Of a stretch of DNA of 64,000 bases, positions 1 to 8,741 are shown piece by piece. Below the pieces are notes generated by a model. That model worked only from the letters and a program-made list of their open reading frames with translations. It was not told where the DNA came from and did no database searches. Made by a program: the position numbers and the translations under genes. Numbering within the stretch: position 1 is the stretch's first letter; every line of letters begins with the position of its first letter. Source of the stretch: Succinivibrio dextrinosolvens (GTDB lineage Bacteria > Pseudomonadota > Gammaproteobacteria > Enterobacterales > Succinivibrionaceae); assembly GCF_011065405.1 (NCBI RefSeq), contig NZ_CP047056.1, positions 580,747 to 644,746 of the forward strand, written 5' to 3'.

Positions 1-1
1 A

Positions 2-133
2 GAAGCAAGAGAGGAGATTGAAAAATACCGTGAGGGTACGGTTCTCAAAGAGAAGGTTGGTAATCGTCCGCTTGACAGCTATGCCATTGTTTTTGTTGGC
101 TCAGAGTGCAGATTATGTAAGAAAATTAACTAA
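2..133 (+). CDS. C-terminal end of a gene cut by the window edge, possibly a PD-(D/E)XK-type ATPase/nuclease
   Basis: An open frame with no start runs from the window edge to a TAA stop at 131-133 and encodes 43 residues. The tail contains an EEIEKYRE helix followed by a strand reading YAIVFVGSECRL. This helix-then-strand ending resembles the C-terminus of AAA-ATPase/PD-(D/E)XK proteins found elsewhere in this window, but the match is short. An overlapping 60-codon frame at 18-200 is judged to be a shadow. The body of the gene lies outside the window. Confidence 0.4.
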   Translation, partial: EAREEIEKYREGTVLKEKVGNRPLDSYAIVFVGSECRLCKKIN

Positions 134-202
134 CAAATTTAGAGCTTTTAACCAACGGTTAATGCAGGAAAAAGCTTCTTATGAGTTCCGCTTATTGTGA
201 AG

Positions 203-268
203 ATAGTTTGTGTCTCCTAAAAGGATCCTATAAAAGGGATCTTGTTATTGTTTCAGGTCACAAACTAT
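203..268. repeat. Inverted repeat upstream of the flavin reductase gene
   Basis: ATAGTTTGTG at 203-212 is exactly complementary to CACAAACTAT at 259-268. Between the arms, and just after them, the motif tgtcNcctaa(aa)ggatc occurs twice. The structure lies 50 bases before the gene at 320 and could be a leader hairpin or a regulator site. Only the repeat itself is seen; any role is inference. Confidence 0.35.
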
Positions 269-319
269 TCTGTCACCTAAGGATCACTTGTTTTCAAACA
301 GTAGATATAAGGACTTTCT

Positions 320-910
320 ATGGACGACTCTCTTAAATATTTAAAACCTGTAGCAATGGAAAAGGCTTACCGACTCCTGAATGTTGGTGGCACCGGGATG
401 ATTAGCGCAGAATACAAAGGTGAAACAGGAATGATGCCTGCTACCTGGGTTTGCGCTCTAGATCTAATGCCTTTCAAGGCTACTGCTGTGATTGACAAAT
501 CTCACTTCACAAGACCGTTAATTGAAAAGAGCGGTTATTTTGCTATAGCTCTTCCAACGCTTGAGATTATAGAAGAGACCATGTATCTGGGCTCTGTCAG
601 CAAGTATGATGTTAAAGACAAAATCGAGAAAAGCGGAGCCAAAATCTTCACATTGGATGGATTCGATATTCCTTTCATGAAAGGCTGTGCTGCATATATG
701 ATTTTCAAGCTGATACCGGAAGAACACAATCAGCAGGCATATGATCTCTTTATTGGTGAGTGTGTTAAAGCCTATGCAGATGAAAGAGTCTTCAAGGATG
801 GTCACTGGATATTTGAACAGGCTGATCCAAAATTCAGTACTATTCACTATGTGGCAGGAAACCATTTCTATTCTATAGGAAAGGCTTACGATACGAAGAT
901 TTCCATCTGA
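320..910 (+). CDS. Flavin reductase-like, FMN-binding split-barrel protein
   Basis: The 196-residue product has the size and layout of the flavin reductase-like family: an N-terminal strand region (ATWVCALDLMPFKATAVID), a central basic stretch, and a C-terminal HYVAGNHFYSIGKAY segment. Members bind FMN and usually reduce flavins or act as small NAD(P)H-dependent oxidoreductases in the cytoplasm; the substrate cannot be read from the sequence. The gene stands alone, with a structured leader upstream and a degenerate region downstream. The ATG at 320 is the first in frame and there is no strong Shine-Dalgarno sequence. Confidence 0.7.
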   Translation: MDDSLKYLKPVAMEKAYRLLNVGGTGMISAEYKGETGMMPATWVCALDLMPFKATAVIDKSHFTRPLIEKSGYFAIALPTLEIIEETMYLGSVSKYDVKDKIEKSGAKIFTLDGFDIPFMKGCAAYMIFKLIPEEHNQQAYDLFIGECVKAYADERVFKDGHWIFEQADPKFSTIHYVAGNHFYSIGKAYDTKISI

Positions 911-1001
911 TAGTGGACTTGTGGATTCTTCTCTTCAAATCCTGATTAAAGCTGCCTGAGAGAATTATTCCTTGGGTGGGATTTTTTTATGTTCTGTATA
1001 G

Positions 1002-1028
1002 ATGGTCTGACCATGGTGATCGGACCAT
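1002..1028. repeat. Hairpin downstream of the YqaE remnant, duplicate of the one at 6585-6611
   Basis: ATGGTC and GACCAT form the outer stem of a 27-base inverted repeat. The same hairpin, with a few changes, lies at the matching position downstream of the intact yqaE gene. It belongs to a duplicated block covering about 1002-1112 and 6585-6690. There is no U-run, so a termination role is uncertain. Confidence 0.5.
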
Positions 1029-1043
1029 AGGTGCCGTGTCCTG

Positions 1044-1112
1044 CTATTTGTTTCCTAAAGCTTTTGCAATCTTCTTGTCGGTGTTGTACTTGTTAAGAGA
1101 AAATAAGGTTGA
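1044..1112 (-). pseudogene. 3' fragment of a YqaE/Pmp3 family gene
   Basis: Read on the minus strand, this stretch gives LFSLNKYNTDKKIAKALGNK and a TAG stop. It closely matches the last residues of the intact YqaE-like protein at 6627-6818 (FALSNYNTDKKIEKALGNK). Upstream of this the homology stops, so both transmembrane helices are missing. The fragment and its hairpin fill most of the gene-free stretch 911-1217. It points to an old duplication or deletion that also bracketed the chaperone/effector pair lying between the two copies. Confidence 0.7.
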
Positions 1113-1217
1113 TTAAGGATGTGAAATCTCATTGCGAGCATTACCCCCTCGGATGAAAACGTGTTTTTTTCACCTGCATCAGTTATAATTAAGGTAAGAA
1201 ATAACTGAGGAATGAGC

Positions 1218-1484
1218 ATGAGTAAAAGTGTTGACGAGCTTGTGGAAGAATTTCTTCAACAGCATGATCTAAGCAAAAATACACCTGAGATAGCAGAGGA
1301 GTTTTTCAGAAAAATAACCGATCCTAAAATTGTTAAACAGAATGTTCAAGCAGCAATTGAAAAAGATTGGAGTTTGGGAATTCCTGTGATGCAAATGGAT
1401 TCAAAGGGGATCTATGAGCTCAAACCAGATGGAAGGAAGATTTATACAGAACCTTGCCCGAAGGACAGATTTTTAATCAAATAG
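1218..1484 (+). CDS. Small hypothetical protein
   Basis: The product has 88 residues. The ATG at 1218 is preferred over the one at 1212 because GAGG at 1207-1210 sits seven bases before it. The sequence begins with an acidic helical segment (SKSVDELVEEFLQQHDLS) and ends with a strand-rich tail containing IYELKPDGRKIYTEPCP, a pattern seen in small antitoxin-like or regulatory proteins. I do not recognise the family. It is convergent with the zeta-toxin-like gene 28 bases away, so the two are not an operon. Confidence 0.55.
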   Translation: MSKSVDELVEEFLQQHDLSKNTPEIAEEFFRKITDPKIVKQNVQAAIEKDWSLGIPVMQMDSKGIYELKPDGRKIYTEPCPKDRFLIK

Positions 1485-1512
1485 AGAATATGCAACATTT
1501 ATTCTGCTCAGT

Positions 1513-2148
1513 TTAATTACTCTCTGAAAAAATCTTTTTAATAAAATCAACATGTAGTTTTTTCTTTGTGAAAAACTGTCTTTCTTCTGCAGACTTAAAA
1601 AAAATCATTTCAGGACTGTTTTCATTGTCATAAACATAGATTGTATCAGTTCTTTTTATCAATTCAGGTAATATGAGAAGAGATCTATTGTATCTTCTTA
1701 GGATATCTGCATCTGCGACGTTATGTCCTCCTTTTATAACTCTTTGGTGAACTCTCTTGATATTCATTAGAGGAGAACCAACTGTTACGTATAGTAAATC
1801 AATTCTATATCCTTGCTCTTTTGCTTTATCAGCCAAATCGATGATACTTCTTGAAGATGCAGTTGTTTCTACTGCAAAACTAGTTTTTTCTCTTATCATT
1901 TTTTTTCTAAGAGTTAGTGCAGTTTTAGCCGCCTTAAGATTCGCTATATTCTGTTCGGTTACAGATAACTGGTTAATAGAGTTGAAGCCCATTTCCTTTA
2001 CTATGTTGTAAGTAATCACATCTGGATTAACAAGAGGAAGATTCCTATATTCAGGAACGGTATTTTTAAAATTCTCGTAAATAGTAGACTTTCCTGAACC
2101 ATTTGATCCCGCAACAATTAAAAGAACAATTTGAGAATTATTTACCAT
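1513..2148 (-). CDS. Zeta-toxin-like P-loop ATPase/kinase
   Basis: The product shows a Walker A motif (AGSNGSGKST) near its N-terminus, a LVNPDVI segment and an FAVETTASS segment. This is the pattern of the predicted ABC-type ATPase/zeta toxin group, whose studied members phosphorylate UDP-N-acetylmuramic acid or related sugars. I chose the ATG at 2148, preceded by AAGG, which puts the P-loop close to the N-terminus as in relatives. An upstream ATG at 2226 would add 26 basic residues. No epsilon-like antitoxin is adjacent on the same strand, so its role as a true toxin is open. Length is about 211 residues. Confidence 0.65.
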   Translation of the reverse strand: MVNNSQIVLLIVAGSNGSGKSTIYENFKNTVPEYRNLPLVNPDVITYNIVKEMGFNSINQLSVTEQNIANLKAAKTALTLRKKMIREKTSFAVETTASSRSIIDLADKAKEQGYRIDLLYVTVGSPLMNIKRVHQRVIKGGHNVADADILRRYNRSLLILPELIKRTDTIYVYDNENSPEMIFFKSAEERQFFTKKKLHVDFIKKIFSESN

Positions 2149-2339
2149 GTTCTGAGACCTTAACTTATTATGAACTTTTAAATAATTATATCTTATGCGA
2201 GCAAGAAAACCCACGTTTTTACCCATGAGGAGATCCCATAAAAAGTTAAGCGAAAAACTGAAAATTTAACATGCCTAAGATCTTAAGAAATTAGGCATGA
2301 TAAAAAATACTATGTGGTTAACAAAACATAAATACAATT

Positions 2340-2370
2340 ATTTTTATTTGTAGTGAAAATTTACTATAAT
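2340..2370 (+). promoter_or_regulatory. Possible promoter for the chaperone/effector operon
   Basis: TATAAT at 2365-2370 is a perfect -10 hexamer. TTTTAT sits 17 bases upstream as a weak -35. A small hairpin (GACTG...CAGTC, 2404-2419) and an AAGGAG ribosome-binding site follow before the ATG at 2435. The weak -35 suggests an activator may be needed; that is inference. Confidence 0.35.
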
Positions 2371-2434
2371 AGCAGTATATTCAGTTATATAAAATATGTG
2401 TTTGACTGGTTAGACAGTCATCTAAGGAGTTGCA

Positions 2435-2905
2435 ATGAGTAACATGGACGACTACAGGGCATTTTTAGAAGAAGTAAGAAAAACCACTGGAATAGAATCA
2501 TTCACTTCAGACGAAGGTGGATTAGTCTCACTCAATGTTGATGAGAAATATAATGTTAATTTTCAGCTGGTTGAAGAAACAAATAAGGTTCTATGTTTTA
2601 TTGAAGTATGTACCCTAAACAAAGATACTCCAAAAAATGTCTACCGTGACTTACTTGTTGGTGCTCTTTTCGGTCAGGATACAGCAGGAGGATATTTTAC
2701 AATTGAGCCTCAAACAGAATCATTGATTTATAACTATTTCTTTGATTTAAATGAAATCAGTAATGATGTGGAAAACTTTATAGATACTATTGAAAAAATG
2801 CTTCAGCTCTGTGATATGTGGATAGAGAGAATAAGCACAACAGCTGATAACGACAAGAAAAATGAAGAACTAATCAACCTTAACGGAATCGGAATGATGT
2901 CCTAA
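2435..2905 (+). CDS. CesT/Tir-type type III secretion chaperone
   Basis: The product is a small acidic protein of 156 residues with the CesT-like order: an N-terminal helix (YRAFLEEVRKTTGI), strands carrying regularly placed hydrophobics (GLVSLNVDEKYNVNFQLVEE, VLCFIEVCTL), a short helix, then more strands and a C-terminal helix (VENFIDTIEKMLQLCDMWIERI). Such dimers bind the N-terminal region of one effector and keep it ready for export. The gene has a strong AAGGAG site and ends 33 bases before a very large gene, the usual chaperone-effector layout. The call rests on fold pattern, size, acidity and context. Confidence 0.6.
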   Translation: MSNMDDYRAFLEEVRKTTGIESFTSDEGGLVSLNVDEKYNVNFQLVEETNKVLCFIEVCTLNKDTPKNVYRDLLVGALFGQDTAGGYFTIEPQTESLIYNYFFDLNEISNDVENFIDTIEKMLQLCDMWIERISTTADNDKKNEELINLNGIGMMS

Positions 2906-2938
2906 ATCCTAAATATTAAGGTTAGGCGGTGAGGTAAT

Positions 2939-5900
2939 ATGACAGATAAAATACAAGCATTTGAGTCTATAGCAAACTCAACAATGTTCGGCAATAGAGA
3001 CGTTGTTGTAGGGCAGGACAATAAGGTAAGACTTGGTAATCTGGTTTTCTCCGAGAAAAAAACAACCAATGAAAGTACTCTTAAAGCCTTTCGCCAGGCA
3101 CTTTCACAAAAATATGGTGTATTTGGAGAACATGCATTTGACACTACTCTAGGTTCAAGAGCACAGATGAAGAAATCTCTGCGCGCTTGTGATATTAAAA
3201 AAACTATCTCAAATATTGAAAAGGTAAAAGGTTTTCGCTTCAAAAACGAAATTACACGCCAGCTGGATACCGATCCAAAATTTAGAGAGCTACCTCCTGC
3301 GGCCAGAAAAACCATTAGAGAAAATCTCGTACAGACTCCTTTTACAGGCATAAATCTCGAAACCATCAAGAATGAAAATGATCTTTTCGATAAAGTTGCT
3401 GAACGTATCAGCAATGAGATAGATAATGTTATTCATGACGAAGATTATAAAGAAGAAGCTCTTGGAAATGTTATAACCGATGAACATGAGATTCAGGATA
3501 ACGAAGCTACAGGTCTGAAAGAACTGAAGAACACTGTCCAGAAAAAGGGAACATCTGTAGAAGATAAAATAAAAACTGGAGTTATTGGAACAGGTATGCA
3601 GGTCAACCGTTCTATAACCAATCCAATCATTTTTGATAAACTGAAGGACAACGGAGTTGAGCCAGGTTACATCTATCATCACGACTGGTCTTTAAATGAT
3701 ACCAGAAGTCTAATGATGGACTTTGAATCAGATGAGAGCAGACAGATTCTAGAAAACCTAAAGAATCAGAACAACAAGTTGAAAGAAGCCTGTGGAACAC
3801 TTCCTTTAAGAGAACAGATCATGCTGTGTGGCCATGCTCACCCTGCTGTTATGTCAGCTATTGCTGATTATGTAATAGAGAAGGAAATGAAAAATCCAGA
3901 GAGCGAGATGTATAAAGCCTTTGAAAAGCAGTTCTCTTACTACGAACCAGAAAATTACAGAATAGTCGATGAAAATATTTTAAAGAAAACATTATTTATC
4001 CAAATTCGAAATGCTGTATTAAACATCAAGGACGGTCCTGACTACGATAAATCACCAGTATTTAAGCATCTGACAGACAGACATATTTTAAAACTGGACT
4101 ACAACGAAAACCAGCGAGTTAAACTCAAAAAAGCTGCTCATGCCGGTAAATTCATGCGTCCTGAGCGTATAGTTTTAAACAGAAAATTCGGTAGTCTCTA
4201 TAGACTGACTTCAGCTCAGAAAGCAGATGATATCTCAGCAGGTGCTGTAACAGAAGCTCTAGCAAACGATTTGTCACGCATTATGGGTATTCCTACTCAG
4301 GATCTCCGTATCGTAAGAGGAAAATACTCAGATGGGCATCCTAAGATCATGCTGCAGGCAAAATATGCTGAAGGCTACAAGGATCTTGAAAAAGGCTATA
4401 TCAAAAACGGTAGAATTGTTTCTCCAAATGGAGAAAAACTCGAAAAACTAGGAAAATATAAAGCATTTTTCCTAGTTACAGCAGATCGCGATGGTATAGG
4501 CTCCCGCGGACAGAACAAAGGATTTGCTAAAGGTAAGTTCTTTGCAATTGATCCTGGTCATTCCCTTGAAGGAAACGGAAAATATCTTGAAGTAGACGAT
4601 AATTTAACCTTTAAGGACACTTTCGGTTTCTCAACCAAGCCTCGTTTTAACAATTTCTCAATTTTTGACGATGACACAAGGTTTGCAAAGCTGCAGGGGG
4701 TTATCAACATGAGGGATATGAAAGAGTCTGAAAAAATTCAGGCGCTGTTCCGTGATTACAGAAAATCTTTTGATCCTCATGAGGAAGGAATCAGTGATAC
4801 AGAAAGAGCACTGCGTGAAAAAATTATCTCACAAATTGATGTTAAAGAGAAAGAATTCAATGAATCTTTACAGAAAATTTTAAATGTTTCTGCAAATCAG
4901 ATTCACCTGTATGATGATCTAGAAAATGAGGGGCCTGCCGTACAGGAAAAAGCAATTGAGACAATCGAAAATCTTGAAAAATTAACCTCCCCTACTACCT
5001 GGGTAAGTAAGAATGGAACAGTACCTTTAGAGCATCTGCAGGTAAATTCTGAAACACGTGTTCCATGGCAGGCTCATGTTGAGGGAGATTCAATTGTCTA
5101 CCACTGTGACGAACCTTTAAGCGCTGCTGCAAAAAAAATGCTTGAAGCCTTTGCCAATAATTCAGGAGGAGTGTTGGAAATTGCGGCTGACGGAACAGCG
5201 AAGCTTACAGTAGCAAAAGAAAACAGAGATAAATTCTTCGATACCTTCTCTGAGAAGAATGTTATAAGGACAACCCATCCTGATGAGTCCATAGAAAGAA
5301 GTAACGGAGGAACTGGACTCGTTGCAGCTAAAAACTATAAATCGCATTTATCTCAGATAATTATTGATAATAATGTTGCTCCTCAGGCAGGCTTTGAGAT
5401 TCCTCAAAAGCTTACAGTAAGAATTGGTGACTCTGACGTTATTTTCGAAAAGAAGCAATATGAAGATATGATTAAAGAAACACCTGAGGCACAGCGTCCA
5501 AAGAGTGTCAACGATCTAAAGGAAATCATTGCAGCAAGAGTCAACAAGGGTCGAGAAATCATGAAGGATGTCCTTAATGGAAATGGATTCAGACATCAGG
5601 CAACTACACGCAATGTCGCATGTCTGACACTAGCATTCCATGCTGCAACCATGAATAAAGGAGAGTACAACGAGAGAGGTTCTTTCTCAGTAGCAGATCC
5701 TCACGGTAGATTGTACCAGTGGCTTGACTCCTGTAAAGAGATATATACAAGAACATCTACACACGCAAAAAATTACCACCACGAAACTGTTGATGGTCAT
5801 ATGAATATGCCAAGAGGCTTGGATATACCTACAGGAATGGGTGGTCTAATGGGGGGAATGAAGACCTTACACTACTTCGCAATACCATTAGTTCAAGGTC

Positions 5901-6478
5901 AGCCACGCAGACTATTCCTAAAAACTGAGACTCACGGAATCTACAACAGTACCATTTCTGCAGAAGAGGATCAGCAGTCACGTTCTCCTGGTATGCAGTG
6001 CAGAGGCAGACGCAGTACTGATATTAAAGAAAGTATACTGCATTGCGGCTCCCTAGCAACAGTATTTACCAGAAAGGGCGATGGTCGCGGAAACCGTAAG
6101 GAAGATTTTCCAAATTCAATACGTGTTGCTATGCATAATGCAGCTTCACGGCTTAAGCAAGTAGGATTTAAGGATGAAGCAGATAAGCTGATAGAAGGTA
6201 ATAATGACGGTATTTTCAGAAAAGAAAATGGGGGTATCAGAAAACTGCTGGAAAATATGGTTAAAATTCAGCAGACTTATGCAGACGCTAACGATACAGT
6301 TTCTTCTGAAAAAATCGCAGGAATCTTTAGTGACCTTATGCTCGTAATTCAAGATTACGCAGATGAGACACAAGATGGAAACAAAAAGAGAACAGGTGAT
6401 ATCAAAAACCGTATCGGTAATGAAGTTATGCTGGAAAATGAGGACTTTAATTTTACAAATGCGCCTCAGAATATCTGA
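2939..6478 (+). CDS. Large putative type III effector with a kinase-like core
   Basis: The 1179-residue protein lies directly after a CesT-like chaperone gene and shares its transcript. It has no signal peptide or membrane segment, and its first ~30 residues (IQAFESIANSTMFGNRD) are Ser/Asn-rich, as in many type III substrates. Residues about 415-540 include FGSLYRLTSAQKADD, ADRDGIGSRGQNKGF and FAIDPGHSL. The spacing D518, N526, D538 resembles the catalytic D...N and metal-binding D of HipA/PI-kinase-like folds. A second conserved-looking block, about 880-1010, is rich in Gly and His (NMPRGLDIPTGMGGLMGGMK). The kinase idea is inference. The name 'effector' depends on the chaperone call; no secretion apparatus genes are in the window. 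Confidence 0.55.
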   Translation: MTDKIQAFESIANSTMFGNRDVVVGQDNKVRLGNLVFSEKKTTNESTLKAFRQALSQKYGVFGEHAFDTTLGSRAQMKKSLRACDIKKTISNIEKVKGFRFKNEITRQLDTDPKFRELPPAARKTIRENLVQTPFTGINLETIKNENDLFDKVAERISNEIDNVIHDEDYKEEALGNVITDEHEIQDNEATGLKELKNTVQKKGTSVEDKIKTGVIGTGMQVNRSITNPIIFDKLKDNGVEPGYIYHHDWSLNDTRSLMMDFESDESRQILENLKNQNNKLKEACGTLPLREQIMLCGHAHPAVMSAIADYVIEKEMKNPESEMYKAFEKQFSYYEPENYRIVDENILKKTLFIQIRNAVLNIKDGPDYDKSPVFKHLTDRHILKLDYNENQRVKLKKAAHAGKFMRPERIVLNRKFGSLYRLTSAQKADDISAGAVTEALANDLSRIMGIPTQDLRIVRGKYSDGHPKIMLQAKYAEGYKDLEKGYIKNGRIVSPNGEKLEKLGKYKAFFLVTADRDGIGSRGQNKGFAKGKFFAIDPGHSLEGNGKYLEVDDNLTFKDTFGFSTKPRFNNFSIFDDDTRFAKLQGVINMRDMKESEKIQALFRDYRKSFDPHEEGISDTERALREKIISQIDVKEKEFNESLQKILNVSANQIHLYDDLENEGPAVQEKAIETIENLEKLTSPTTWVSKNGTVPLEHLQVNSETRVPWQAHVEGDSIVYHCDEPLSAAAKKMLEAFANNSGGVLEIAADGTAKLTVAKENRDKFFDTFSEKNVIRTTHPDESIERSNGGTGLVAAKNYKSHLSQIIIDNNVAPQAGFEIPQKLTVRIGDSDVIFEKKQYEDMIKETPEAQRPKSVNDLKEIIAARVNKGREIMKDVLNGNGFRHQATTRNVACLTLAFHAATMNKGEYNERGSFSVADPHGRLYQWLDSCKEIYTRTSTHAKNYHHETVDGHMNMPRGLDIPTGMGGLMGGMKTLHYFAIPLVQGQPRRLFLKTETHGIYNSTISAEEDQQSRSPGMQCRGRRSTDIKESILHCGSLATVFTRKGDGRGNRKEDFPNSIRVAMHNAASRLKQVGFKDEADKLIEGNNDGIFRKENGGIRKLLENMVKIQQTYADANDTVSSEKIAGIFSDLMLVIQDYADETQDGNKKRTGDIKNRIGNEVMLENEDFNFTNAPQNI

Positions 6479-6584
6479 AAATAACGTGAACAATATTGTT
6501 CAGTAAATATCAGAAGTTGGACGGGGTATAAAAACAGCCTCTTCTAAAGTATAACTGCTGATTTGTTTAATCTTATGAACTGAT

Positions 6585-6611
6585 ATGGTCCGATCTAGGT
6601 GATCAGACCAT
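6585..6611. terminator. Hairpin downstream of yqaE-like gene
   Basis: ATGGTCcGATC and GATCaGACCAT pair into a 27-base hairpin just past the stop of the minus-strand gene at 6627. It also lies in the convergent gap after the large effector gene. There is no clear U-run, so it may be an RNA stability element rather than an intrinsic terminator. Confidence 0.45.
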
Positions 6612-6626
6612 AGATGACGTGTCCTG

Positions 6627-6818
6627 CTATTTGTTTCCTAAAGCCTTTTCAATTTTCTTGTCTGTATTGTAGTTGCTTAGAGCAAATACTGCCCAGATTG
6701 TAGCTGGTAGCCAGCCAATCAGTGTGATCTGCAGAATTAGGCAGATAATTCCAGATAATGGTCTACCAATGGTGAAGAAAGTCAGCCAAGGTAAGATTAA
6801 AGCGATAATTAGACGCAT
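6627..6818 (-). CDS. YqaE/Pmp3 family small membrane protein
   Basis: The 63-residue product has two hydrophobic segments, LIIALILPWLTFFTIG and GIICLILQITLIGWLPATIW, joined by a short RPLSG turn, and a charged tail (YNTDKKIEKALGNK). This is the compact layout of the Pmp3/YqaE proteolipid family, which sits in the inner membrane and is often stress-induced. The length is normal for the family. It is a single gene in opposite orientation to the effector gene. A 3' fragment of a second copy lies at 1044-1112. Confidence 0.85.
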   Translation of the reverse strand: MRLIIALILPWLTFFTIGRPLSGIICLILQITLIGWLPATIWAVFALSNYNTDKKIEKALGNK

Positions 6819-6886
6819 AGTTTTTTCCTTCTAATGTTAAGAATAAAAAAAGTTTGTAATTCGATTTATAAGTAGCGATGCTTTAT

Positions 6887-7810
6887 TTAAGCTTGATGTT
6901 CTTTGCATTTCTCTTTTAAAACATCACTCAAAGCTTTAAGTCTCTTGTTATGCCCCTTTAATTCTGCTGAATCGGCATACTCAATATCAAAGCAGAAGAA
7001 ATTATATTCATGCAGCTTAACTCCATGTTTCTTAGGTCTATAGCCACAGTAATACATATCACTACGATCTGTTCCCTGATACTTGTGTAAACTATCTTCT
7101 GTTGGGGCGTAACTGTGAAAAACGCTATACTCTGACTTTTTTTCTTTATCTGTCATTTCAATCCATGGTGAAGCTCTGAATCTGACTATATCTCCCTTCT
7201 TAAAAGGCAGAGGGATAGTGATATACATGCAGTCTGTATAATGATCCTGAGGTTTGCTGTTTGTGTCATTTGCAAAACAGTCCATAAGAACCAGGGACTT
7301 ATCTATATATGCTTCGGCATATGGCAGCTCCATATATTTCTGTCTGAAATATTCACGGTCAAATGCATCCTCGAAAGGTATTTTTTTCATCTTAACATAG
7401 TTGTAGCAATCAGATTCTTCTTCAATTCGATTATGGCTGTTTTCATAATTCTGAAAAGAACCGATAAGTTCGTATTTGCATGAATCTGACAATCCATAAA
7501 GCTTATAGCAGAAACGTTTATCCTCCTCTTTGAGGAAAGCAATCTGTCTATTTAAATTATCAAGGTATCTTTCAATGAAGTCATACAGTCTAATACCAAC
7601 CAATTCCTCAAAAAAATTGTTGGTAATTGATACAAGTTTGTCGTTTGGTGCAGTTTCTTTCAGCTCCCTTAAAGCCGCTATTCTTTCATCAACTGTTAGA
7701 AAATGATTATTTAGAATAAGAAACAGAATCTGCTCTGAACTAAGCTTGTAATCAATTTCCCTCAAATAATTCTGAATGTCTTTTGAGTTAATAAACTTAA
7801 TGCCATCCAT
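6887..7810 (-). CDS. Hypothetical protein at the end of the metallophosphatase operon
   Basis: The 307-residue product is not recognised. The N-terminal half is helical and charged (SSEQILFLILNNHFLTVDERIAALREL). The C-terminal half has a strand-rich part containing ITIPLPFKKGDIVRFRASPW and many aromatic residues. The start is supported by AGGGG seven bases upstream. It overlaps the end of the metallophosphatase gene by 14 bases, which implies translational coupling and a shared task. It closes a run of minus-strand genes that begins at 9790. Confidence 0.6.
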   Translation of the reverse strand: MDGIKFINSKDIQNYLREIDYKLSSEQILFLILNNHFLTVDERIAALRELKETAPNDKLVSITNNFFEELVGIRLYDFIERYLDNLNRQIAFLKEEDKRFCYKLYGLSDSCKYELIGSFQNYENSHNRIEEESDCYNYVKMKKIPFEDAFDREYFRQKYMELPYAEAYIDKSLVLMDCFANDTNSKPQDHYTDCMYITIPLPFKKGDIVRFRASPWIEMTDKEKKSEYSVFHSYAPTEDSLHKYQGTDRSDMYYCGYRPKKHGVKLHEYNFFCFDIEYADSAELKGHNKRLKALSDVLKEKCKEHQA

Positions 7811-8702
7811 AATTACACCCCTTTAGCAAGGCCCGTTCTTCTATGCATCTTTTAATCGTTGTAAAAATCTGCTCAACAGTAACCGAAGGACAAATGTTTT
7901 CACATGGATGAACTTCTGAACATAGGGTGCCTATTATTCTGTAGCGGCAGTTTGTTCTATCTGAATCTGGCTCAATTTCCAGAGCAAGCTTTAATACATG
8001 CCCCGTATCTAGCTCTATTCCATATTCCTGTCTTACAAATCCTGGATTAGTTGGTGTATGCCCGCTTACGGAGAAAACTTTTTGGCCATTAAAAATTCGT
8101 GGCTCATATCTGTATCTTTCTAAATGAGTACTTGGTCGCCACCACAGAAACTTATCATCGAAGTGCTCAGGATCTAACGGATCTTCATAAAACTTTACAT
8201 CTCCTTGCGGAGGAATACCTGCATGAGTGAACAGAATATTTCCACTAAGATAATGTGACTGACAACGTCTAATGTAATCATCATAGATTTTGGGAACTCT
8301 TATATCGTTTTTGTTCTCAGTGTATTCGGCTCCGTTTTCTATTGCATCAAAAAAAGAATCCAGAGTGTTGTGACCACCGTTTACTACATTCCATATTGGC
8401 CCCCATTTTTTGTTATACTCTTTCTCTGGATATAGTTTTGCTAAAGATATATATTCATGGTTTCCAAGGATACACAGTGCATCAAGTTCCAGAAGTTTTT
8501 TTACAACCCCATAGCTGTCGGGGCCACGATCAATCGCATCACCCAGAAATACGACTTTAGAACTTCCGTCATAATGCTTAAGCAGTCGTGACATAGCCTG
8601 ACTGCAGCCATGCAGATCAGTCATGACAAACAGCTTTTCTGTAGGGCTGAATCCTTTAACCTCGTAATAAGGTGTAACAAATGTTTCTATATCCTTTGTC
8701 AT
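7797..8702 (-). CDS. PPP-type serine/threonine phosphatase (calcineurin-like metallophosphoesterase)
   Basis: The 301-residue product shows the full metal-binding set of the PPP family: MTDLHG near residue 28, GDAIDRG, GNHEY, THAG and SGHT. Such enzymes use two metal ions to hydrolyse phosphate esters in the cytoplasm; bacterial members act on phosphoproteins or dinucleotide polyphosphates. The C-terminal ~60 residues extend beyond the catalytic core and include a Cys-containing segment (IIGTLCSEVHPCENICPSV). It is the first of three metallophosphoesterases in the island, all beside proteins of unknown function. The start has AAGGA eleven bases upstream. Confidence 0.8.
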   Translation of the reverse strand: MTKDIETFVTPYYEVKGFSPTEKLFVMTDLHGCSQAMSRLLKHYDGSSKVVFLGDAIDRGPDSYGVVKKLLELDALCILGNHEYISLAKLYPEKEYNKKWGPIWNVVNGGHNTLDSFFDAIENGAEYTENKNDIRVPKIYDDYIRRCQSHYLSGNILFTHAGIPPQGDVKFYEDPLDPEHFDDKFLWWRPSTHLERYRYEPRIFNGQKVFSVSGHTPTNPGFVRQEYGIELDTGHVLKLALEIEPDSDRTNCRYRIIGTLCSEVHPCENICPSVTVEQIFTTIKRCIEERALLKGCNYGWH

Positions 8703-8741
8703 TTGTGCATTATCCTTTTGGGGAGACCTTCATTTAGTGTT

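Noticed and set aside
18-200. Plus-strand frame of 60 codons at the left edge
   Set aside because: It overlaps the better-looking C-terminal frame at 2-133, has no ribosome-binding site and a composition unlike a folded protein.
518-865. Minus-strand frames opposite the flavin reductase-like gene
   Set aside because: They are shadows of a clear plus-strand gene and match no family pattern.
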